Shown here: one piece after another, positions 38,616 through 45,957 of the stretch | Layout of the letters: each line of letters begins with the position of its first letter | Numbering within the stretch: position 1 is the stretch's first letter | Translations under genes and position numbers: made by a program | The notes under the pieces: model-generated | Seen by the model: only the letters and a program-made list of their open reading frames with translations | Database searches by the model: none | What the model was told of the DNA's origin: nothing | Origin: Darksidea phi | Lineage: Eukaryota; Ascomycota; Dothideomycetes; Pleosporales; Lentitheciaceae | Direction: 5' to 3' | Length of the DNA stretch: 48,903 bases | Assembly: GCA_030770425.1 (NCBI GenBank) | Contig: JASJFT010000281.1 | Coordinates: 1,901 to 50,803 of the forward strand

Positions 38616-39080
38616 TATTAAATGGGGTCTAGGCCTAATAGATTATTTAGCCTCGTTTAGGGTTTATACTTAAGATAGAAAAGAAAAAGTAGAAATAAGT
38701 AGGTAATAGTTTAATTATATTAATAGATAAGGATTAATCTAGATTCGAATTAACTATAAAGAAGTAAGACTTATTTAGGAAATTTATAGTTATTATATAT
38801 TAATTTAGTTTTCTTAGATCTATAGCTTTATATCTATAGATCTACTAAGCTATAACTCTATAGCTCTATTATAATAGATCTACTAAGCTATTATATAATT
38901 CTTAGATCTATTCTTACTAAGATATAGATCTATTATATAACTTTCTAATAAAGCTATTTATACTAATTATTATTTATATTATAGTCGTAGTCGTCGTATT
39001 TTATATTAGAGCTAGTAATAGGTTTAATCTCGAGTAGCTCTTCTTACTACTATTCCGTAGTATATATTTAGTTTATAATA
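38616..39080 (-). repeat. Element C, right LTR (5' in element sense, 465 bp)
   Basis: It starts TATTAAATGGGG, with a surviving TG, and ends TTTATAATA. TAAAT follows at 39081-39085. Confidence 0.93.
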
Positions 39081-39085
39081 TAAAT

Positions 39086-39249
39086 ACTTAAGTAGACTTT
39101 TTTAAAGCTAGTAAAAGGGTTAATAGAATATATTATAATAAATAACTTTTTATAAGAACTAAGATAGCTTTTAAAAAAAAGAAAGACTATATTATATCTA
39201 CTTCTACTAGAAGACTTTTAGATTATTATTAGGCTAGTTATAATTATAT
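39086..39249. mobile_element. Element X, copy 2, terminal 164 bp
   Basis: It continues X2 after the insertion of C. It aligns to the end of X1 (about 20430-20593) and stops at the same base, which defines that end of X. Confidence 0.75.
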
Positions 39250-39376
39250 TACTATTAAGAAGAAGTAAAAGAATAAGTATATACTATTAAGATTATTAAG
39301 TATATAATATAGAAAATTTTATATACTAGTATATAAATATCTATAAATACCTATATATTCTTAATACTATTTAACG
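39250..39376. other. AT-rich stretch without features
   Basis: RIP-like, AT-rich sequence beyond the end of X2 that matches nothing else in the window. No gene is seen. Confidence 0.5.
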
Positions 39377-39461
39377 ATCTAGCTACTAAGCTTAATATTA
39401 GCTAGCTACTAAGCTTAATATTAGCTAGCTACTAAGCTTAATATTAGCTAGCTACTATATC
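39377..39461 (-). repeat. 23-bp minisatellite, RIP-mutated, at the edge of the AT block
   Basis: About 3.5 units of exactly 23 bp (starts 39377, 39400, 39423 and 39446), with core AGCTAGCTACTAAGCTT. The reverse complement matches the array at 42796-42888 except for changes that are mostly C-to-T in CpA or G-to-A in TpG. The same minisatellite therefore occurs here inverted and RIP-mutated. Confidence 0.88.
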
Positions 39462-39499
39462 TAATACTATAGTATATATAATATTATTATAAAAATTCT

Positions 39500-39595
39500 A
39501 TAATTAGGGGGACTAGTACCCCTAATTAGGGGGGTAAGAACCCTAATTAGGGCCCCGCCCCGCCCTAATTTAGGGGTGCCTCCCCTAATTTAGGG
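39500..39595. repeat. Cluster of CCCTAATTAGGG palindromes at the compartment boundary
   Basis: Within 96 bp there are one half-site (AATTAGGGG, about 39503) and four near-palindromes: CCCCTAATTAGGGG (39519-39532), CCCTAATTAGGG (39541-39552), CCCTAATTTAGGG (39564-39576) and CCCCTAATTTAGGG (39581-39594). Each is a CCCTAA hexamer facing a TTAGGG hexamer. A run of C and G (CCCCGCCCCG) separates two of them. It could be the end of an inverted-repeat transposon or a relic of telomere-type sequence. Base composition changes from AT-rich to balanced exactly here. Confidence 0.7.
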
Positions 39596-41004
39596 ATGCT
39601 CGGAACCGTAGTATTGGGAAGAATTCGCTATGTCGGTCTGTGCGCAGGCTGCAGGCGAGAACACGAACCGATATTTGACCGCGCCACGTTATGCAGCTCC
39701 GCTATCCCGTCACTCTAGATTGTTGTAGAGGAATAATATCTACAATATATTTTACAATAGCCGTTTGTCCGTACCGTCGCGATTGTGCTTCCGCTTATGC
39801 CTGTGCGAGCGATAGGGCTTGGCTCCAACCCTAGGATGGCATCTTTTTCCTCCCATTCTCAAAGCGCCACAATCCACGCTCGAATCTTTTATGAAGTAGT
39901 GATTATTGGTCATAGATCACCAGCACTATGTTACTTGCGGGTCGTTCATGCATCTGCCCAAAACGTGCTTTCTACGCTGTTGACGCCCCCGCCCCCAAGA
40001 TTATCATTCCAAAAGTCGTGTCCTGTGAGTTCGACGGTTATTCGGGTTCCTATCAGACGTCGCGCACGTTTCCCTCTCACAGTCCACTCTCCTAACTTGG
40101 GTTCGCGTTCATCTGCGGCCTTGCTCATCGAATTCGACAATGATCGTAGTAACTTGTGTGCACCTTACTCTGAGCTAGCGACTGATGTAGAAGACGTACG
40201 AGTGAAAGACACGCAGCTCACATTTGGAAAAGAATGTTCGATTTAGCAGGTTATCAATGTTGCTAGTTGTTGAGTATGATGTAGAGCGCTCGGTGTTGAT
40301 GTGTAGGAGTAGAGGACATATGCGTGCTCATTGGGGATCTACAGGCGCTGTGCGTGAAATGTGGGCATAATAACTACTAATGTATTGATGAAAAGCCCGC
40401 CCAGTTTGGAGGGGGTTGTCCACTAATTCTCGAGGCCTTTTCATCTATACCGTGCTGATTAGATTGGCTACCGAAGGGCACAATATTGGGGTGTGTGGCT
40501 GTGCTTGGTTTAAGCTACTATGGGCTCCGTTTTGATTCCTGTTGTGGATCCTGTTTCTGGTGCCCAGTTTCGGAACTCGCTCTATACTGCATGAGTAATA
40601 AGGCAACTAACAAACGAGATGCATGCACCGTGATCCAGCGAGAACTTGATTAAAGGCGACATTACTAGCTGCCCATCTCACCATCTCCTTACGACACGAA
40701 CACACCCCACACCCTTACCCGCCCCCAGCAAAACGCCATAGAGTTGTTCAAACTCGCACCCCTTATAGAACCAATGCCAGCTTCGCCGCACATTGATAAT
40801 GACAAAAAAATGTCTCCCCGCTGAAGAATAGGGTAAGCAGTGGGACTGGACGAAAAACTATCTCCTGTAGTAATTTGTTTGCCGGACTCCACTGCCGAAT
40901 TAGAAGCCGTGGAACCTACATGCCTTCGGGAGCGCAAAGTACGGCTAATATAAAAGCAAGAGCTAGAAAAACAGTACAAAACCGTTCTTCGGGAAATAAA
41001 AGAC
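39596..41004. other. Balanced-composition region with no confident gene
   Basis: CA and TG steps are normal again. A GTG-started frame on the plus strand (39785-40246) and a 64-codon frame on the minus strand (40140-39946) overlap each other. The minus one reads like a protein fragment (GEWTVRGKRARR, then TVELTGHDFWND) but I do not recognise it and it has no clear start. Upstream of the gene at 41005 a TATA-like TAATATAAAA lies near 40946. Confidence 0.4.
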
Positions 41005-41286
41005 ATGGGCTGGTCAGATACCTTCCAACATTACAAGAAACTTCTTGAAAAGTACGGGGGCCTTTTCTTGGAAAAGAGCGGTATTGACGAAGTGGAAGCG
41101 CTCTGGGACAAGGTAGTTGAGCCTTCTCTTAGTTCATTGGTAAGCCGCGACACTCAACTTTCTTTCATATATGTTACTTTTGGTATGTACAGCGTTTGGT
41201 CAGTTTAGTTTCCGAAACTAGAACATATTCGGCAGGATTGTCTAGAAAGGCTAAACGTACACCGGGCGAATATCAAAGACACATAG
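41005..41286 (+). CDS. Small two-exon gene of unknown function (possibly a truncated N-terminus)
   Basis: The ATG at 41005 opens a 45-codon exon ending at 41139. A GTAAGC donor at 41140 and a TTTAG acceptor ending at 41208 define a 69-nt intron, a usual fungal size, in phase 0. The second exon (41209-41286) adds 25 residues and a TAG stop, giving 70 aa. The protein begins MGWSDTFQHYKKLLEKYGG, is charged and probably helical, with LW.KVVEPSLSSL before the splice site; there is no signal peptide or membrane segment. After the stop, a plus-one frame continues protein-like sequence (RFTKADLKYLDALRM, then a stop). This may therefore be the 5' end of a longer gene broken by a frameshift. A TATA-like site and A-rich leader precede the ATG. 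I do not recognise the family. Confidence 0.5.
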
Positions 41287-41507
41287 ATTCACCAAAGCGG
41301 ATCTTAAGTATTTGGATGCGCTGAGGATGTAGTATCAGAAGGTATCTGATGTCGGCACAGACGGTACTGATGGAGGGAGCCTACATGTCCAACGTGGGCG
41401 AGCCCAGCGAGCTCCGCGCCAAAGTCACCGAGGAAACAGAGGGAATGGGAATTCGTAGATTCTCCATAGAAACAAAAAACAACTTGGATTTTCAGTTCAT
41501 GCCTTAG
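41287..41507 (+). pseudogene. Probable frameshifted continuation of the 41005 gene
   Basis: Two further plus-strand frames look protein-coding in succession. One is RFTKADLKYLDALRM, then TAG, then YQKVSDVG, following directly on exon 2 by a one-base shift. The other, in a different frame, is VLMEGAYMSNVGEPSELRAK with a charged continuation ending in a stop at 41505-41507. Together they suggest a decayed reading frame with at least two shifts. Undetected introns are the alternative. No family is recognised. Confidence 0.35.
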
Positions 41508-41673
41508 TAAACATACTGCAACCAATCAGCTATCACCTAATCAACGTTTGGGCTCACTAATAAGCGACCGGTCCAAAACCGAACCTCTTTTCCTAGCGAT
41601 CAACTGCTCGTATCCTCGCTTCGTTTCTGTATTAGCTTACCGCAGGTAAGCTTGTATTTGTATCTACTAAAGC

Positions 41674-41836
41674 TTCTTCTAATCACCGTCTTTCCCCTCT
41701 GTCGCCTTCGTCCTCCCTCCTCCTACCCACCAGTTCGTCCAACGACCATCTCTCCCCTTCTATAGTCATGGACAACCGGGTGTCTGGTACGGGAACCATT
41801 GGAACGCCGCTGGGGTCGGCCTTGGCCAAAATCTAG
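41674..41836 (+). promoter_or_regulatory. Pyrimidine-rich tract leading to a short ORF
   Basis: About 85 bases of strongly C+T-rich sequence (41674-41757) end ten bases before an ATG at 41768. CT-rich leaders just upstream of the start are typical of well-expressed genes in filamentous fungi. The ORF is only 22 codons (MDNRVSGTGTIGTPLGSALA..) and stops at 41834-41836, inside the antisense 3' end of the MYB gene. It may be the promoter and first codons of a gene whose body was lost. Confidence 0.35.
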
Positions 41837-42795
41837 CGCGGTCGTTGATGCTGCTGTAAAGACATATCTCCTCGTCCGACAGTGCTTTCTGCATCCATGC
41901 TTCCAGAAGTAGCCGACGGGTGCAATTGAAAGACGGGAGCGTTCGCACACGCGCTCATCTCCTGTTCTTCAAGTTGCCAATACATAGACTCGGCTGAACG
42001 CCACGGAATACCCATCTTAGTCGCCGCTTTCTGCCACATCTGCTTGAAACTAGCCAAACTTGTTAGCAATAAGGCTTTCATAGACCCACACGGAGGCCGC
42101 AGTCGCATATAGAGTATCCAATGCCACTGAGCTGTCGGATCCAACATTGAGGGTATTGTAGGGATTTGGCGTTTTACGTACCGAGTATAAAGCGTAGCGA
42201 GCTTGTTCTTCTTTTTTTCGTCCCAGACGGCGCGCTTCTTTGGATAGCTTTGGTAGCGCAGACAGCAGGAGATAGAGCTTCTACCTGGCAGGCGTTTAGA
42301 AATATCATCCCATGTCATACCTTCGCTGAGTAGTTCGATAATTAGTTTGTCCTCTTCGGGTGCCCACCTAGACTCCTTCTTTGCTGGTGAATTCTCCGGA
42401 AGTGGCGTTTGAAATGCAGCCCGCTTACGATTTTGGGACGGCGGCGATCTATTGGAGCCTGGTGGGTCTTGTTGATTCGCAGCGTTTACCGAGGGTCGGG
42501 GGCCTCGGTCTGGGTGCCGATGAAGCTCTGGAATTGCCGGAAGAATAGGTCTGCCCTGTATGGATACAATGGAAGTTGGTTGGTGCGCTGAATACGCCGA
42601 GGATACCGTCGTATAGGCTCTTATCGCTCCCGTGGATATAGAAGCTACCGAGGCGGAGCTCTTCTTACTTGCGGGGGGCTCGGAGCCGTGAGGCTCGATA
42701 AGCAGGTTGGTATCCACGATGGGCGGAGTGGGCCGGTCTAGAGCCAGCCTATAAGTCGATAGGTAGCGGATGGTGGAAATGGCAAGGGGAAGTAT
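41833..42795 (-). CDS. MYB/SANT-domain DNA-binding protein, two exons, start codon apparently lost
   Basis: The protein is a fungal MYB-like nuclear regulator. Counting from an in-frame GTG at 42717, a basic, Pro/Ser-rich N-terminus (NRKRAAF, a likely nuclear signal) leads to one MYB/SANT repeat at residues 115-160: SRWAPEEDKLIIELL, then TWDDISKRLPGRS. A WDEKKKNKLATLYTR block follows. A 132-nt intron (42181-42050) with GTACGT donor, CTAAC branch site and TAG acceptor splits the Arg codon, and exon 2 resumes FKQMWQKAATKMGIPWRSAE, which fits the family. The intron is a multiple of three and stop-free, so unspliced RNA also stays open. The stop is at 41835-41833. Protein-like sequence extends upstream of the GTG (ALDRPTPPIVDTN), but there is no ATG before a stop at 42810-42808. 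An in-frame ATA at 42795-42793 would be ATG before a single CpA-to-TpA change. The 23-bp array starts directly beyond it. Confidence 0.75.
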   Translation of the reverse strand: MLPLAISTIRYLSTYRLALDRPTPPIVDTNLLIEPHGSEPPASKKSSASVASISTGAIRAYTTVSSAYSAHQPTSIVSIQGRPILPAIPELHRHPDRGPRPSVNAANQQDPPGSNRSPPSQNRKRAAFQTPLPENSPAKKESRWAPEEDKLIIELLSEGMTWDDISKRLPGRSSISCCLRYQSYPKKRAVWDEKKKNKLATLYTRYVKRQIPTIPSMLDPTAQWHWILYMRLRPPCGSMKALLLTSLASFKQMWQKAATKMGIPWRSAESMYWQLEEQEMSACANAPVFQLHPSATSGSMDAESTVGRGDMSLQQHQRPR

Positions 42796-42888
42796 GAGGC
42801 TCAGTAACTAGCTGATATCGATCTCAGCAGCTGGACTATGTCGAGCTCAGGAGCTGGCTGATGCAGAGCTCAGTAGCTAGCTGAGGTC
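42796..42888 (+). repeat. 23-bp minisatellite upstream of the MYB gene
   Basis: Four units (24, 23, 23 and 23 bp; starts 42796, 42820, 42843 and 42866) share the core GAGCTCAGTAGCTAGCTGA. The first unit abuts the presumed MYB start codon. CA and TG steps are intact, unlike in the inverted, RIP-mutated relative at 39377-39461. Confidence 0.88.
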
Positions 42889-43835
42889 GTTGGGTAGTAT
42901 TAAGGGCGCGCGGGTGTTCGCGGGTATTCACATGCTAGCACGTGAAATCTTCTACGTCATATACTCAACAACCTTAGTGTTATTCTCGCTTCTAATGAAT
43001 CGCAGCACCCTCTTCCCTATAGAAAGTTCCCCGATGCTCCACAAATATCTCGACAGCTTTTATGCTTGGGGCAAACGTGGACCTCCTTGAAAGGTAGACA
43101 GCGATAATTCCACGAGCTTTGAAGTTTACGGTTTGGGCAATGACAGTAGCAAAAGATTTGTTACAGGCAAAAATTCACTTTCTTACCCATCGTATCATCT
43201 GTCCATGTCTACTCCTATCCTCCAGATGTATATACTCTAAGATATGCCTGTTTCGTAGGCCTGCTCGTGGCCGGTACAAACACTACACGGTCTAGAGTCA
43301 TTTCGTGGTATGAATGTAGCTAGTTCGAATCGCGTTGACCGATAGAGCTAGTCGACCTGATTTTTGCGCGTGCTGAGCGCGTTATTGGGGCGGCATTTCG
43401 TGTTGCGTTGAGAGAGGCGTCTTTTTTGGTAGCCCCTCTATTGTGGCAGTGCATCGTGTGGCTTGTCTTCTCTGAGGTCTCTTCGCGCCCCGCCATCGTA
43501 CGACTGGCGGTGTACGTTCACTTCTCAGGGAGGTGAGGCTCAGGCGCCGACTCAAGCCCGCCGCCGCCGCCGAGCACCTGGAAGCACGTTCGACCTGCGA
43601 CTCCTCACGCGACGAACCGGCATTGAATAGGACCACACGTTCTCCTAGCCACGTCCGTCCTATCTTTGAGCTCGCTGCCGTCTATCCTTATGCGCAGCCT
43701 CGCCTTGCCATGTTACGGGCCAACTTGCCTCTCTTGAGCCAATTCTCCGCTGCAACTGTATCCACGGTTGATGCGATGATACCCCTCCCTCGGATCTTCT
43801 GAAGAAGAATCATACTCCTACTGCGCAACTGAAAG
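42889..43835. other. Intergenic stretch without a confident gene
   Basis: Several frames of 65-90 codons exist on both strands, but they overlap, start with GTG or TTG, or show a composition expected by chance in GC-rich DNA (43533-43802 plus against 43636-43382 minus). A CACGTG palindrome lies near 42938. No RNA gene is seen. The stretch may include the promoter of the kinase relic at 43836. Confidence 0.4.
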
Positions 43836-44345
43836 ATGGCACAAATCAGATTCCCGACTGGGTTGAAGATGTCAGACTGCCTCGGCGGCGGACTCACAGG
43901 CATGGCGTACCTAGACGAGACCTCCAATACTGTTATAAAATATCCTTATAAAGGAGATGAGCCTGCTATCGATGTTGAGAGAAAGATCTACGAGCGATTC
44001 CAGGAATACGGCGGACATAGAGGTCTTCTGTAGTATTATGGTCCATTCGAACTCGGTATCCGCTTAGAATATACGAGCCTACATAATCTTCGCCAATACC
44101 TCCAAATTCATGGTGAGATTGACGCTACGCACCGGCTTCAATGGAGTCAATAAATTACTAGTGCGCTTGCTTTCGTTCATTCGATGAATGTGATTCATGA
44201 GGATCTTACGTGTCACAACATTTCTTTGGACGACGGCCAAAACGCAAAGCTCTTTGACTTTGGCGGTTCCTCAATAGATGGCTCTGAGCCATTAATAAAA
44301 TGATCCAAGACAGGCTGCATTCTTGAGCCTCAGTCTTGGCCTAGC
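43836..44345 (+). pseudogene. Protein kinase pseudogene (N-lobe to DFG)
   Basis: The frame from the ATG at 43836 contains kinase landmarks in order: glycine-rich loop (CLGGGLTGMAY), VAIK-type lysine (TVIKYP), alpha-C glutamate (DVERKIYERF), RLEY hinge, catalytic loop HEDLTCHN (about 44195-44222; HRD is HED), and DFG in FDFGGSS near 44262. In a serine/threonine-type kinase these bind ATP and transfer its phosphate. Three in-frame stops break it: TAG at 44031, TAA at 44151 and TGA at 44301. The first two fit CAG and CAA glutamine codons changed in CpA context. After 44303 the similarity ends, so the activation segment and C-lobe are missing. The family is common and multicopy in Pezizomycotina, which would expose it to RIP. 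Confidence 0.8.
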
Positions 44346-44416
44346 AAAAGGTACTCTGATATCTGCGAAGCTGTATCCATAGAAATAGTAATAGTAATAG
44401 GCTCGTATAGGTATCA

Positions 44417-45957
44417 TCATAGCCACGAATATACTTTTCCACGTTCACCGGCGAAATACATGACCAAGCCTTCTTCAACCTTTGTTTTCCCACTACCGTG
44501 CGGGACCCATGTCCATTTGCTCTGATCTTTTTCTAGATCGTCGCTTTTTTTGCCGTATGATACCACGCAGTGATCAAAAATGGCATTTGCTGGCCCCTCC
44601 ACCAACTTTGGAGTATTAGGCTTCTCCGGGAGCTTTTTGCGATCGTCGTCCTCGAGCGCCGTAACGGTAGGAGCCTAACAATCTATTAGACAAACCATAC
44701 GCTATATGTAAGAGGTTTACCATAGTTCTAAGCTCTTGCTTCTTCTGGCGTGTTGTTGCGCAGAAACGGCGCGTTCAGCGGTGGACGTTTGCAGTCGCTA
44801 TCCACGTCACTATGAATCGTCCAACCTCGTTATAAATGTCTGTCGGGGTCGTGCCTGCTTCAGCGCACCTTGAATGGAGATTTCGTGCAGAAAGTAGATG
44901 CAGGCGATGTCATGACCGTAGCTGCGCAGCTTGAATGCTGAACGACTTAAGAATTTGAAAGGAACTGTCAAAAAGCAGGTGGGGTATGGCCACCCGACAT
45001 TGATTGGCTGACCAGGGCGAATCTTAGGCATGAATTCCTTAGGGTCGCGTGTAATGACGGACTGCACATGAAATAAAGAGCGCTGATAAAACACATTAAC
45101 ATGCAGGAAGCCTTGGGTGAAATTACGCCAACATTGGGACCGGTCACTTCGATTTTCGCATCCTATACGAGCTGTTTGGGTCCAATGTCAGGCTCTCTTC
45201 GCGTTGGGGGTCAGGAATGAAATCAGGCACGATCAAAAGTGGCTCAGGCTTCAACCAGGCTCGCTCGTACTGAATCATATTGACTCACGGCGAGCTCACA
45301 CTTGACCCGGGATTAATAATGTCAACCAGGAACATAGATAGATGTGTTTTACGAAGCCTTGATGATGGTCTTCGCCGCCGAGGCAGCTACCCCGCCATTC
45401 ACGTGCACATGTCCGCCCGACGGATAGGTAAGCAAGGGTGTCAACAATTTCGTGAAAAGTCTCGCAGGTGTTCTCACTCTCTTTCTAATACGGCGAAGAC
45501 CCCCTTGCATTGCAGTGGACGTTACCTGCAAAACATCTGGTCAGGATGCGAGGGTTGAACCGACGCTGGCATGGTGAGTGGGTTTGATGAGCGCCAAGAG
45601 ATTATCACTCCGCTCCTTATCCCTACCAGGATACGGAGCGGACCAATCGCCACCTCTGGTGCGTCTCGGCGTTGCATCATTCCTAAGCAGCAAACGGCCA
45701 CTGCCATAGTAGCCTTCCACACCTCAGAACGATCGCAAACTTACCACCTAGCAAATTGTTCTAACGGGGCGTACTAATCTTCGTGTTGCATAGCGTCGGT
45801 CTGGATAAAATTCGTCCGGCTTCCTTCCCACCTTGCATCCGACCTCAACGTATGGAGTTGTGTAGAAATGTTTACCGAATCCCCGTTATAGCCTCCCAAC
45901 GTAATACCATAGACATCAAACCATTGAATCGGAGGAGCGATATCAACGCCGAATACT
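44417..45957 (-). pseudogene. Long frameshifted multi-exon pseudogene of unknown family
   Basis: Protein-like blocks follow one another on the minus strand in changing frames. FGVDIAPPIQWFDVYGITLG starts near 45955. A TAG then interrupts before YAPLEQFAR and a perfect GTAAGT donor. RLLLRNDATPRRTRGGDWSA resumes after a 44-nt intron. ENTCETFHEIVDTLAYLSVG lies near 45450, MIQYERAWLKPEPLLIVPDF at about 45277, RSLFHVQSVITRDPKEFMPK and GHDIACIYFLHE at 45080-44860, DVDSDCKRPPLNAPF near 44800, and after a TTAG acceptor KKLPEKPNTPKLVEGPANA through to a stop at 44417. At least three frameshifts and several stops make it a pseudogene. I do not recognise the family; no membrane segments or signal peptide stand out. 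The original gene may extend upstream of 45957 into 46345-46136, where another minus-strand frame is open. Confidence 0.55.

Larger units (their letters stand above)
24234..39080 (-). mobile_element. Ty3/Gypsy element C, split by B2
   Basis: Direct repeats of 465 bp (24234-24698 and 38616-39080) and duplicated TAAAT (24229-24233 and 39081-39085) bound it. X1 shows the empty site AGTATAAATACTTAG. Net length without B2 is about 7.0 kb. A pyrimidine tract just inside the left LTR (near 24699-24716) is the polypurine tract of a minus-strand element, and Pol reads on the minus strand. C lies inside X2 and contains B2, so its insertion dates between them. Confidence 0.94.

Noticed and set aside
108..39560. 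The AT-rich block as mitochondrial DNA
   Set aside because: It holds nested nuclear-type Gypsy and Copia elements with target duplications and CpA-specific mutation, and no mitochondrial gene, rRNA or tRNA is recognisable.
39500..39600. A true telomere end
   Set aside because: The hexamers are few, alternate in orientation and lie inside the window; there is no TTAGGG array.
39785..40246. A 153-codon plus-strand frame as a gene
   Set aside because: It starts with GTG, overlaps an equally plausible minus-strand frame, has no splice or promoter support and resembles no family I know.
41833..42795. The MYB gene as cargo of a Starship giant transposon
   Set aside because: MYB/SANT genes can accompany Starships, but no captain tyrosine recombinase or other typical cargo gene is visible, so the link is unsupported.
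42890..43090. A 66-codon plus-strand frame
   Set aside because: It begins with TTG directly after the minisatellite and has no family resemblance or gene signals.
43321..43330. A tRNA gene suggested by the T-arm-like GTTCGAATC
   Set aside because: The five bases on either side do not pair, and no acceptor, D or anticodon stems fit around it.
43382..43802. Overlapping Arg/Ala-rich frames on both strands
   Set aside because: They are what a GC-rich stretch gives by chance. Starts are GTG or unconvincing and neither frame has homology I can recognise.
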